From Planctomycetota bacterium (GTDB lineage: Bacteria > Planctomycetota > Brocadiia > JAJRTI01), in NCBI GenBank assembly GCA_024278415.1, contig JAJRTI010000263.1, positions 1-31,505 of the forward strand: a stretch of 31,505 bases of DNA, in the 5' to 3' direction. Positions 17,729 to 25,502 of this stretch are shown here, piece after piece. Under the pieces are notes generated by a model, which was not told the DNA's origin, searched no databases, and worked only from the letters and a program-made list of their open reading frames with translations. The translations under genes and the position numbers were made by a program. Numbering within the stretch: the stretch's first letter is position 1; every line of letters begins with the position of its first letter.

Positions 17729-17808
17729 CGCCCGAGATGGGCGGAAAGCCTTCGCATTCCGCGTTAGCTTCCACAGGCCGCCCGAAGATTGGCAACCCTC
17801 GGAAGGGG

Positions 17809-20208
17809 CTACCGGCCCAGGCCTGCCTCGAAATCTCGCGTCTCCGCGAGCTTCCACGTATCGCCTCCGTCTGCCGAGGAGAGGACCGCACGGTGGAGGT
17901 AGCGTCCGGGGAAGTCGCGCACGTACGTCTCGTTCGGTGTCCAGTAGCTGTACGACAGATAGAGCCGGTCGCGCCGGTCGATCGTGAGCTTGTGGTAGTA
18001 AATGCTGTAGCCGGGGAACGCGGCGACGACGAGCGGCCGCGCATCCTCCCACGGCTTTCCCTTGGGCTTGCGCTGATAAGAAAGCGCGGCGTAGTTCTGT
18101 CCACTATGGTAGGGATCGACCCCGGCGCGCCACTGCCGGAAAGCGATGTGGAGGGTGTCTTTGCTGTCGCACACAAACGCGAGGTAGGTCTGGCGTCCTT
18201 CTTGTTGCCCGGTCTTCGAGTTCTTGGAGCCGGTTTGCAATACCGGCTCCGCCTTCGTCCAACCGCTGTACGCGTCGTTGGGCTTGAGCGAGCGGCGATA
18301 CGTGAACGGCCGGCCGTGCGCGCCGGTGATGACGTGCAGGTAGCCTTCGCTGTCCATGCAGATGCCCGGCACATTGTGAACGTCGTTGACAGGCGGCGCG
18401 TAGCCCAAGAACACCTTGGGACCGAGCTTCTTCTTTGCGTGGTCGTACGTGCGAATGTAGGTCGGCGCACCAGGCACGCCGGAGTCGTCCACCTCGCCCC
18501 ACACCACGTGCGTGCGGCCATCGCGCGTCGCGGTGGCCGCGGGGTTGCCGGAGTGCTGGCAACTGCCGAAGCACTTGTCGGAGATGAGCACCGGTTCGCC
18601 AAGATCGAGCCCGTCGGCCGTCTTGCGCGGGAGGAAGAGTTTCAGGTCGTGGAACGTGCAGAACCGGGCCGGGTGCGGTTTGGTGGGAGTGTAAAGCAGC
18701 ACCGGCGGCGGATGCGGAAGGGTGTTGTGTCCTACGAACTGCTCGATGTCCGCCACGCCTTTGGGTAGTTCGTACACCTGGAACGTGCGCCCCGCATCGC
18801 GCGAGTAGAGCAAGGTTTGACGGGCCGAGCGGTCGCGGAGCCTCACCTGGAGCAAGGTGTAGAGGTGGTTATCCGAATCGAAGACGGTCTTTGTGCCATA
18901 CCAACCGGCCGCGCGGCGCGTGCTGGCGAAGTTGGGATACTTGGCGCGCAACGATGGCTCAAAGGGACGCTCGATCCAACGGCCGGCCACGAGCGTGAAG
19001 ATGCCGGTCGACTTGTCCCGGTCCTCGGCGCGCTGGCGAATGTAAGGCCTGTTGTGCAGGTCGAAAAACGGCGGATTGCATGGGTATTCGGGGGCATAGC
19101 CGAACTGCACGTCTTCGTGCGCGTAAGGTCTCAAGACGATGGGAAGGGCCAGTTTGTCCATGCGAGGCTTGGGGCCGACTTTCGCCCTGATCGAGGCCGC
19201 GGCGCGCGCGGAAGGATCGTCCGTGTAGGACGCGGTGAGCTTGCACGTTTCCTCCGCGCCACGGGGGGCGTTGGCGGCCGCGGCCAACTCGATCACCACC
19301 GGCGCCGGCGCCTTAGGCTTCACCAAAGCTGGCAGCTTGGGGCTCGCGACGCGGCATTGCATCCAGGGCGGCGACTGGATCTGCAAATCCATCTGCTGCG
19401 GCTTGGCCGCACGGTTGCGGAGCGTGAACTCGACACGCGTCGACTCGCCAGGTTGGAGGTAGACTTGTCGCGAGTAGGGGGTGAGCATCATCTGAGTCTT
19501 GTGGACGGGGAAGTACGACTCGGCCACGGGCGTCCAGTAGCGCACGTTCTGGATCGAGATTTGGACGTCTTGTTTTCCCACCTTGATCCGCCACAGGCCG
19601 GTGCGGTCGCCTTGGGCCGCGGGCACGGTGAACGTAGCCGGCTTCCTAACCGCGGGCAGGTCGAAGGTGTGGACAAGTTTGCCGGCCGCGTCGTAGAGGG
19701 GAAGCTTCTGCACGCCGGGCTTGTGCACCGCGTTTGCGCGGATGGTGAATTTGCCCGTTGGCGGCATGAAGAACACGTCTGTCGCGAGGCGGTAGTCGTT
19801 GAGGAAGATATCGCCTTCGACCATGTAGCGCTTGCAGTTGGGCGCGAAGTTGAAGACCAGGTCGCCGGCCGGAAGCACACAGAGGCGGTACACCCCTGGT
19901 TCGGCGGGGCGGGTCTGGATCGTCTCGGCTTGCGGCTTGCCCACGCCGCCGCCCTTTTTCGCATTGCCATCGTCGGGTATGCCAATCTCCGCGACCACCC
20001 GCCGGTCGGGAGACAACAAAGTCGCTCGCAACACGTCCTCGCCGTCGTAGATGTTGAGATCGCGCTTTTCGATTCGCACCGCGAGCACGTCCGAGTCGGG
20101 GCGCAAGTGGATGACCGCGTCGCCGCGAATGGCGACAGCGGGAGCCCCGTGCGCTAGCGGAGAGAGGGCTGCGGCGAGCGCGATCAGAAGGGGGGATGAG
20201 TGGTGCAT
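17809..20208 (-). CDS. Large secreted BNR-repeat (BNR-4-like) protein
   Basis: A 799-residue exported protein: signal peptide (MHHSSPLLIALAAALSPLAH), a first half of beta-sandwich-like modules (for example FTVPAAQGDRTGLWRIKVGK and RQVYLQPGESTRVEFTL), then from about residue 380 a BNR/sialidase-like propeller with repeated Asp-box-like words (LLYSRDAGRTFQVYEL, ICMDSEGYLHVITGAHGRPF, VCDSKDTLHIAFRQW, IDRRDRLYLSYSYW, VLSSADGGDTWKL). BNR-4 proteins in this type of bacterium are often polysaccharide-acting or binding proteins. No catalytic residue can be assigned. GGAG lies 8 bases before the ATG. It converges with the GNAT gene (80-base gap) and is unrelated to that operon. Confidence 0.8.
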   Translation of the reverse strand: MHHSSPLLIALAAALSPLAHGAPAVAIRGDAVIHLRPDSDVLAVRIEKRDLNIYDGEDVLRATLLSPDRRVVAEIGIPDDGNAKKGGGVGKPQAETIQTRPAEPGVYRLCVLPAGDLVFNFAPNCKRYMVEGDIFLNDYRLATDVFFMPPTGKFTIRANAVHKPGVQKLPLYDAAGKLVHTFDLPAVRKPATFTVPAAQGDRTGLWRIKVGKQDVQISIQNVRYWTPVAESYFPVHKTQMMLTPYSRQVYLQPGESTRVEFTLRNRAAKPQQMDLQIQSPPWMQCRVASPKLPALVKPKAPAPVVIELAAAANAPRGAEETCKLTASYTDDPSARAAASIRAKVGPKPRMDKLALPIVLRPYAHEDVQFGYAPEYPCNPPFFDLHNRPYIRQRAEDRDKSTGIFTLVAGRWIERPFEPSLRAKYPNFASTRRAAGWYGTKTVFDSDNHLYTLLQVRLRDRSARQTLLYSRDAGRTFQVYELPKGVADIEQFVGHNTLPHPPPVLLYTPTKPHPARFCTFHDLKLFLPRKTADGLDLGEPVLISDKCFGSCQHSGNPAATATRDGRTHVVWGEVDDSGVPGAPTYIRTYDHAKKKLGPKVFLGYAPPVNDVHNVPGICMDSEGYLHVITGAHGRPFTYRRSLKPNDAYSGWTKAEPVLQTGSKNSKTGQQEGRQTYLAFVCDSKDTLHIAFRQWRAGVDPYHSGQNYAALSYQRKPKGKPWEDARPLVVAAFPGYSIYYHKLTIDRRDRLYLSYSYWTPNETYVRDFPGRYLHRAVLSSADGGDTWKLAETRDFEAGLGR

Positions 20209-20280
20209 GTCGATGGCTCCAAGACTTCGATGGGGTGATGGCGGCAGCCATGTTACACCGCGCCCGGCCGCTAAGCCAGC

Positions 20281-20410
20281 CCGTTCGTAGCACGCACGTC
20301 AGTGCGTTCCGCTCGGGGCGTCTTGGGGCACCGTGCGATCCCGCCTTCGGCGGGCTTCCGCATCGCGTCCCCAGCTCCAGAGACGCTCTTACGAGCGTGC
20401 TACAAACGGG
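20281..20410. repeat. Bipartite inverted-repeat element upstream of the LacI gene
   Basis: Outer arms CCGTTCGTAGCACGC (20281-20295) and GCGTGCTACAAACGG (20396-20410) match at 14 of 15 positions as an inverted repeat. Each side has its own hairpin: ACGCAC-GTCA-GTGCGT on the left and CGCTC-TTAC-GAGCG on the right. In the middle (20335-20374) is the GCGATCCCGCC-TTC-GGCGGG unit that shares GATGCGGAAGCCCGC, in reverse orientation, with 5116-5130. It lies in the divergent spacer of 405 bases between the BNR gene and the LacI-type gene, which otherwise holds only the repeat word at 20431 and the promoter region. Confidence 0.7.
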
Positions 20411-20430
20411 GCCATTCTCGATCTCCTTCG

Positions 20431-20466
20431 TCTTTGTGCTTCTTCGTGACTGGGTGTCTTTGTGAC
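20431..20466. repeat. G/T-rich dispersed word, copy A
   Basis: TCTTTGTGC, CTTCGTG and GGTGTCTTTGTG occur in tandem. The words TCTTTGTGC and GGTGTCTTTGTG also occur, closer together, at 24351-24374. Both copies are intergenic. Confidence 0.45.
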
Positions 20467-20540
20467 CTCCGACCCAGTGTGGCAGTTGGACCCGATAGCG
20501 ATACAGCCAGAAATGTTTGTTGATTGACGCGAAAGGGAGG

Positions 20541-20570
20541 TTGACAACAATCCACTGAGGAGTTAACAAT
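20541..20570 (+). promoter_or_regulatory. Promoter of the LacI-type regulator gene
   Basis: A perfect TTGACA (20541-20546) is followed after 18 bases by AACAAT (20565-20570, 4 of 6). Predicted start near 20577. The ATG at 20571 preceded by GAGGAG would encode only six codons and would lie before this start. Confidence 0.45.
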
Positions 20571-20576
20571 ATGCGC

Positions 20577-20592
20577 CCTAAAACGATTTAGG
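20577..20592. promoter_or_regulatory. Putative LacI-family operator (autoregulation)
   Basis: CCTAAAACGATTTAGG is a palindrome with 7 of 8 paired positions and a central CG, the form usual for LacI-family operators. It lies at the predicted transcription start and 22 bases before the regulator's GTG, where a bound repressor would block its own transcription and that of the overlapping dehydrogenase gene. Confidence 0.5.
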
Positions 20593-20613
20593 CCCATCAT
20601 TTGGGAAGGCGTC

Positions 20614-21657
20614 GTGGCCAAGAACCGACCGACACTGAAGGACGTGGCGGAGCTGGCGGGAGTCTCGCCTGCCAGCGCATCGCTCGCGTTGCGAGGCATG
20701 GGCGACTCCATGCTGAGTGGAGAGACGAGCCGGCGCGTGTTGAGAGCCGCGCGGAAGCTGAAGTATCGACACAACGCGCTGGCCGCAAGCCTCCGCAGAG
20801 GCAAGTCGGACGTAGTCGCTTTTCTCTTGGCCCAGCTCTCCACCCCGACCCTGGCCGCCAAGACCACGGCCGCACAAGAAGCCATCCACGCTCATGGTCT
20901 GCGCACCGTCTTTTGGCTGACATCGGAAGATCCGACAATGGAGGGGAAGGCGCTCGACGACATTCGCAGCCACATGGTCAGCGGCGTGGTTGCCGGGTAT
21001 CGAGTGGGCAAGAGCGGCGCGGCGCGGTTGCGGGATCTGGCCGACGACGGTGTGCCCATCGTGCTCTTCGAACCGCATGAGGAAATCTCCGCGCCTGTGG
21101 TCACGGTCAATCGCGAGGCGGTGACGAGGATCGCAACGCAGCATTTGCTCGGATTGGGCCACAGACGTATCGCCCTCGCTGGCAGCGCGCACTTCGTCGA
21201 CTTGGTCAATGGCTGGGGCCGCGGGTATGCGCAAGCATTGAAGCGGCGCCGAGTGGCCGTGGACCGCAAGCTGGTCCACGAAGTGGACGCCGCCACGACG
21301 TTCGAGGCCGGGTTTCGCGTCGCTGCGCAATTGCTTTCCATGGCTGAGCCGCCAACCGCTCTCGTTTGCAGCGACGACGAGGTCGCGGTGGGCGCGATCA
21401 AGGCCTGTCGAGCGCGGGGCGCGCGCGTGCCGGACGACTTGGCCATTGTGGGGTTCGACGACCTGCCCGTGGCGGCGTATGCGGAGGTGCCCTTGACCAC
21501 GATCGGCCACCCGGCCGCGGAAGCCGGCCGGCAGGCCGCGGAGATTCTGCTGGCCGATATCGACGCGGGCGAAGTCAGCCCGCCGAAGACAGTTGTCCTT
21601 GAACCTGATTTGATCGTTCGCGACTCGTGTGGCGCGTCGGCGCATGGAGGAACATGA
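20614..21657 (+). CDS. LacI-family transcriptional regulator
   Basis: A 347-residue repressor-type regulator. The N-terminal helix-turn-helix is LKDVAELAGVSPASASLALR (residues 8-27), followed by the hinge region with YRHNALAASLRRGKS, then a periplasmic-binding-protein-like effector domain (VVAFLLAQLS, AGYRVGKSG, FEPHEEISAPVV, HLLGLGHRRIALAG, CSDDEVAVGAIKA, DDLAIVGFDDLPVAAYAEVPLTTI in parts, ending PDLIVRDSC). Family members usually bind a sugar or nucleoside ligand. The start is GTG 20614 with GGGAAGG 6-7 bases upstream. The stop overlaps the dehydrogenase start by one base, so the two are coupled. An operator-like palindrome sits just upstream. Confidence 0.93.
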   Translation: MAKNRPTLKDVAELAGVSPASASLALRGMGDSMLSGETSRRVLRAARKLKYRHNALAASLRRGKSDVVAFLLAQLSTPTLAAKTTAAQEAIHAHGLRTVFWLTSEDPTMEGKALDDIRSHMVSGVVAGYRVGKSGAARLRDLADDGVPIVLFEPHEEISAPVVTVNREAVTRIATQHLLGLGHRRIALAGSAHFVDLVNGWGRGYAQALKRRRVAVDRKLVHEVDAATTFEAGFRVAAQLLSMAEPPTALVCSDDEVAVGAIKACRARGARVPDDLAIVGFDDLPVAAYAEVPLTTIGHPAAEAGRQAAEILLADIDAGEVSPPKTVVLEPDLIVRDSCGASAHGGT

Positions 21658-22874
21658 TGTATGACCACAAACTGACCTGCGTGGACTTGGACGTGATCCG
21701 GCAATACGCGGACGTGCCGGACTCGGCCGCACGGCTGATGTCCAAGAGTGAGCGCGAGATCTGCTTCGACCTGAACTTGGTGCGGGACGGCGGCGGGTTG
21801 ATCGAGGCCGACTGCTTCCTCGTGTTTGCCAACACCGTGCGAGGGCCCGCGAAGGGGGGCATCCGCTTCTCGCCGAATGTGACGCTCGAGGAGACGCGCG
21901 ACTTGGCGGAGCGTATGGTTTACAAATGCGCGTTGACCGGCGTGCCCTTTGGCGGCGGCAAGTCCGGCATCGCTCTCGATTCCAAGGGACTGACGCGGTT
22001 CGAGAAGGTCGCGGTGATGAAGGAGTTCGTGCACATGATCAGCCTGGAGCTAGCCGCGGGCACGTACATCCCCGCGCCGGACTTGGGCACCACGCCTTAC
22101 GACATGGCGGTGATCTACGGAGAGACGCATCGCCCTGAAAGCGTGACGGGCAAGCCGCCGAGCGTTGGCGGCCTCCCAGGGCGGCGCGAAGCGACCGGGC
22201 GCGGGGTGTGCCATGCCACGTGCCTCGCGCTGGAGCGAGTGCTTAACGCGTCGCCGAAGGGCCAACGTGTTGCGGTGCAAGGCTTCGGGAACGTGGGGAG
22301 CTGGACCTGCCGTTTCCTCGCCGACCGCGGCGCGAAGATCGTCGCGGTGTCCGACGTGGCGGGAGGTCTGTACGACGAGCGGGGCATCGACCTGGATACG
22401 CTGATCCGGCACGTGGACAAAGGCGGCCCGGTGTCGGATTTCGAGGGCGAGGCCGTTGGCAACGACGCCCTGCTCACGCTGGATGTAGACGTGCTCATCC
22501 CCGCCGCGGTCGAAAACGTGCTGCACGAGGGCAACGCCGGCCGCGTCGCCGCTCGTATGATCGTCGAGGCGGCGAACGGCCCCACGACAAAGGAGGCCGA
22601 CGCGATCTTCCAGCAGCGCGGCATCCCGGTCGTGCCGGACATCCTCGCCAATAGCGGTGGAGTCATCGCGTCGTACGTGGAGTGGCGCAAGGCCAAGTCT
22701 GGGAGCTTGACAGAGGCGCACGAAACCTACAATGTGGTCGAATCGCGCATCACCGCCGCGTTCGACGCCGCGGCCGGCCGGGTCGCGGAGCACGGCATGG
22801 CCTGGCGCACTGCATGCCAGGTCGCGGCGGTAGAGGCGATCGTCCGGTCCATGCAGGACCGGGTTTGGATATAG
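21657..22874 (+). CDS. Glu/Leu/Phe/Val-type amino-acid dehydrogenase
   Basis: A 405-residue NAD(P)-dependent oxidative deaminase of the glutamate dehydrogenase superfamily. The catalytic region is intact: K66 in GPAKGGIRF, K90 in RMVYKCALTG, K102 in FGGGKSGI and Asp142 in IPAPDLGTT. The nucleotide-binding domain shows VAVQGFGNVGSW. It would interconvert an amino acid, most likely glutamate, with its 2-oxo acid and ammonia. ATG 21657 is preferred to the adjacent ATG 21654 because GGAGG then lies 6 bases upstream. It overlaps the LacI gene by one base and is followed 113 bases later by the DegT gene. Confidence 0.9.
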   Translation: MYDHKLTCVDLDVIRQYADVPDSAARLMSKSEREICFDLNLVRDGGGLIEADCFLVFANTVRGPAKGGIRFSPNVTLEETRDLAERMVYKCALTGVPFGGGKSGIALDSKGLTRFEKVAVMKEFVHMISLELAAGTYIPAPDLGTTPYDMAVIYGETHRPESVTGKPPSVGGLPGRREATGRGVCHATCLALERVLNASPKGQRVAVQGFGNVGSWTCRFLADRGAKIVAVSDVAGGLYDERGIDLDTLIRHVDKGGPVSDFEGEAVGNDALLTLDVDVLIPAAVENVLHEGNAGRVAARMIVEAANGPTTKEADAIFQQRGIPVVPDILANSGGVIASYVEWRKAKSGSLTEAHETYNVVESRITAAFDAAAGRVAEHGMAWRTACQVAAVEAIVRSMQDRVWI

Positions 22875-22938
22875 CACACATGAACTTTGGCGAAACAGTG
22901 GCCGAACCCGCCAGGGCTCGGGCCTTGTGTCTGTGATC

Positions 22939-22958
22939 CCGAAGCCTGGCGGCTTCGG
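22939..22958. terminator. Hairpin between the dehydrogenase and DegT genes
   Basis: CCGAAGCC-TGGC-GGCTTCGG forms a perfect 8-base stem with a 4-base loop, 65 bases after the dehydrogenase stop and about 30 bases before the DegT start. No T-tract follows, so it may attenuate rather than terminate, or just be one of the many small palindromes here. Confidence 0.4.
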
Positions 22959-22987
22959 CGGCCCCATCCCCCCATAGGAGATCGATC

Positions 22988-24256
22988 ATGAGCGTATTGG
23001 CCATCAACGGCGGCGAGAAGGCCGTCAAGACCCCGGCAGGCGACATCTTCACCTGGCCGATCATCACCCAAGAGGACGAGGACGCCGCGCTGGAAGTGCT
23101 GCGCGCCGGCAAGATGTCCGGCACGGACGTGACCCGCGAGTTCGAGAAGGAGTTTGCGGAGTGGCACGGCGTGAAGTACGCGCTCGCGCACAACACCGGC
23201 ACGAACGCGCTGCTGTCCGCGATGTTTGGCGTGGGCATCGGCCGGGGCGACGAGCTGATCTGCCCGAGCATGACGTACTGGGCCTCCGCGCTGCCGGTCT
23301 TCCTGCTCGGCGGCACGGTCGTGTTTGCGGACCTCTGCCCAGACAACTTGACCCTCGACCCGAACGACATCGAGCGCCACATCAGCGACCGCACCAAGGC
23401 GATCATGTGTGTGCACTACGCGGGCTATCCTTGCGACATGGACGCGATCCTGGCGATCGCGGACAAGCATGGGTTGAAGGTGATCGAGGACGTGTCCCAC
23501 TCGCAGGGCGGCCTATGCAAGGGCCGGCTCTCCGGCACCATGGGCCACGTGGCCGCGATGTCGATCATGTCGGGCAAGAGCCTGCCTTGCGGCGAGGGCG
23601 GGTTCATGGTCACGAACGACGAAGAGATCTTCCAGCGCGGGATTGCATTCGGCCACTACGAGCGCACCCAGAGCGACCTCACCATCCCCGAGTTGGCCAA
23701 GTGCGCGGGCCTGCCGTTGGGCGGCCAGAAGTTCCGCATGCACCAAGTCTCATCCGCGGTGGGCCGCGTGCAGCTCCGGCACTACCAGGCGCGCATGGCG
23801 GAGATCCAGAAGGCGATGAACTACTTCTGCGACCTCATCGAGCAGGCGCCGGGGATAAGGGGCCACCGGCCGGCGGACAAGGACAGCACCTGCGGCGGGT
23901 GGTACGCGGCCAAAGGCATGTACAACGCGGACGAGTTGGATGGCCTGGACATCGGGCACTTCGCCGCGGCCGTGCGCGCGGAGGGCGCGACCTGCAACCC
24001 GGGCTGCAACCTGCTGATGCACTTGCATCCGCTGCTCAACGAGGCCGACGTGTTCAACGAGGGCAAGCCCACGCGCATCGCCCGGTCCGACCGCGACTTG
24101 CGCCAGCCCAAGGGGAGCCTGCCGGTGACCGAGGGCGTGTCTAAGCGTACCTTTGGAATCCCCTGGTTCAAGCACTTCCGCCCGGAGATCATCGAGGAAT
24201 ACGCGCTCGCGTTCACGAAGGTCGCGGAGCACGTCGACGAAGTGCCGCGGGGCTGA
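22988..24256 (+). CDS. DegT/DnrJ/EryC1/StrS-family PLP aminotransferase
   Basis: A 422-residue PLP enzyme of the sugar-aminotransferase family, which aminates keto-sugars or keto-cyclitols. Visible parts are the cofactor site HNTGTNALLSAM near residues 68-79, Asp168 in VIEDVSHSQGG, and the Schiff-base Lys197 in MSIMSGKSLPCGEGG, followed by RMHQVSSAVGRVQL. AGGAGAT lies 6-7 bases before the ATG. Length and motif spacing are normal. It follows an amino-acid dehydrogenase that could supply glutamate as amino donor, but this link is inference. A strong stem-loop lies 18 bases after its stop. Confidence 0.92.
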   Translation: MSVLAINGGEKAVKTPAGDIFTWPIITQEDEDAALEVLRAGKMSGTDVTREFEKEFAEWHGVKYALAHNTGTNALLSAMFGVGIGRGDELICPSMTYWASALPVFLLGGTVVFADLCPDNLTLDPNDIERHISDRTKAIMCVHYAGYPCDMDAILAIADKHGLKVIEDVSHSQGGLCKGRLSGTMGHVAAMSIMSGKSLPCGEGGFMVTNDEEIFQRGIAFGHYERTQSDLTIPELAKCAGLPLGGQKFRMHQVSSAVGRVQLRHYQARMAEIQKAMNYFCDLIEQAPGIRGHRPADKDSTCGGWYAAKGMYNADELDGLDIGHFAAAVRAEGATCNPGCNLLMHLHPLLNEADVFNEGKPTRIARSDRDLRQPKGSLPVTEGVSKRTFGIPWFKHFRPEIIEEYALAFTKVAEHVDEVPRG

Positions 24257-24274
24257 GGCGGCAGAGAGGCTTTC

Positions 24275-24299
24275 GGTTGTCGGTGTTCGACCGACAACC
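24275..24299 (+). terminator. Stem-loop after the DegT gene
   Basis: GGTTGTCGGT and ACCGACAACC form a perfect 10-base stem over the loop GTTCG, starting 18 bases after the stop codon. Position and strength suggest a terminator or 3-prime processing structure, although no U-tract follows. Confidence 0.5.
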
Positions 24300-24349
24300 A
24301 GCGAGTCTGGCAACATGACGAATGAAGTGGATTCGGCTTCCAGTTGTGG

Positions 24350-24376
24350 TTCTTTGTGCCTTGGTGTCTTTGTGGC
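24350..24376. repeat. G/T-rich dispersed word, copy B
   Basis: TCTTTGTGC and GGTGTCTTTGTG, as at 20431-20466, but with a shorter middle. Intergenic. Confidence 0.45.
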
Positions 24377-24425
24377 CGCCGCATGGGCGCTTTGCCCAAT
24401 CAAGGCTGCACGGGATCCAAAAAGA

Positions 24426-24457
24426 ACGCCCCCTCTGACGCGTGTCAGAGGGGGCGT
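24426..24457. repeat. 32-base palindrome in the convergent spacer
   Basis: ACGCCCCCTCTGAC and GTCAGAGGGGGCGT are perfect 14-base arms around GCGT. It lies in the 571-base spacer (24257-24827) between the convergent DegT and response-regulator genes, where I see no supportable gene. It could be a two-way terminator or one of the C/G-tract repeats. Confidence 0.6.
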
Positions 24458-24682
24458 ACCCCATGTGGGCCTGGTTTTGCATGTTGGAGACGAGCGACGC
24501 CCGAGGAGAATGACGGACCTCTGGCGCTGCTCGAGGAACCAGGCTGCCGCCGATGGTTGCCCGTCCCACCTTGCCACGAGACAGCATGTAGATGAGCAAG
24601 CGGTCTCAAGCCGAAGCCATTCCAGATGCGAGACTGCATCCCGAATGACGACCTCTAAGCTACCACTGTCGCGGGGCGTGCG

Positions 24683-24750
24683 CCATCAGGGAAGGCATGG
24701 TTCTGGCATCAGGAGGATGGCATAAAATGGCATAGGGGAATCCCTGATGG
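24683..24750. other. Inverted repeat enclosing TGGCAT direct repeats
   Basis: CCATCAGGGA (24683-24692) and TCCCTGATGG (24741-24750) are perfect inverted arms 48 bases apart. Between them TGGCAT occurs three times, two of them in GGCATAAAATGGCAT. It may be a small structured RNA, a protein-binding site or a decayed element; I cannot decide. Confidence 0.35.
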
Positions 24751-24827
24751 TGGGCGTGCAAATGCCAAGTCTGTGGCACGCAGTGGCGTGCGCGCGATGA
24801 GGGCGGATGCATCTTCCGAATGGCCCG

Positions 24828-25502
24828 CTAAGCGTGATCCGTGCCCCTTGCCCACTCGATGGCATAGCGGAGGAGTTCCCCCCCGTCCTCGAGCCTTAGC
24901 TTCTCCCTGATGTGGGTGCGATACGTTTCCACAGTCTTGACGCTAATGTGGAGGGAATCAGCGATGTCCCGCGTTCCGTGCCCTTGTCCGATGCGGATAA
25001 AGACCTCAAGCTCGCGGTCCGAGAGGCGATCAGTCGGCTCGCCTGCGTTCGTCTTGCCGCGGCCGACCATGGAGCGCAGGAGCTTCTCGCGCACGCGCTC
25101 GCTGAGGTGTGTGCCCCCATCCAGTACGTGGCGGATCGCATTCAGGATCGTGTCCGCCGGATCGCCCTTCATGATATAGCCCGACGCACCCGCGCGGATT
25201 GCCCGTTCGGCGTAGAGCGACTCGTCGTGCATGGACAGGACCAGCGTTGCGACGCCAGGCATTTGCTCCGCGACCCGTTTCACGAGGTCCAGGCCGTTGC
25301 TGTCGTCCAACCCGATGTCCGCGATGACCAACTCCGGCTTGGACTGCTCGATCCCCTGGATGGCTTCCGCGTACGAACTCGCCTCACCGCACACGATCAA
25401 GTCCAACTGCGAGTTGATGAGAAGCGCTAAGCCCTGTCGGACGATGGGGTGGTCGTCGACGAGGAAGACTCGCCGCTTCTCATGTTGGGCGTCGGGGCTC
25501 AA
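24828..25502 (-). CDS. NarL/FixJ-family response regulator
   Basis: A 224-residue two-component regulator. The receiver domain has the acidic pair Asp16-Asp17 (VFLVDDHPIV), acceptor Asp62 (LVIADIGLDDSNG) and Lys112 (YIMKGDP); the C-terminal LuxR-type helix-turn-helix is LSDRELEVFIRIGQGHGTRD with ISVKTVETYRTHIREKL. The start is taken as TTG 25502 because GGAG lies 6 bases upstream and the N terminus then matches the family; an in-frame GTG at 25568 would add 22 residues and has no ribosome site. It overlaps the upstream kinase gene by about 23 bases, so the two are co-expressed. Target genes are unknown. Confidence 0.9.
   Translation of the reverse strand: MSPDAQHEKRRVFLVDDHPIVRQGLALLINSQLDLIVCGEASSYAEAIQGIEQSKPELVIADIGLDDSNGLDLVKRVAEQMPGVATLVLSMHDESLYAERAIRAGASGYIMKGDPADTILNAIRHVLDGGTHLSERVREKLLRSMVGRGKTNAGEPTDRLSDRELEVFIRIGQGHGTRDIADSLHISVKTVETYRTHIREKLRLEDGGELLRYAIEWARGTDHA

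Noticed and set aside
20571..20591. Six-codon leader peptide with GAGGAG before it
   Set aside because: It lies before the predicted transcription start and overlaps the operator-like palindrome; it could only be real if transcription starts further upstream.
24213..24725. Possible small genes in the 24257-24827 spacer on both strands
   Set aside because: The frames have no ribosome site, no recognisable motif, and cross strong palindromes.
24690..24740. CRISPR-like array from the TGGCAT repeats
   Set aside because: The repeats are six bases long and unevenly spaced.
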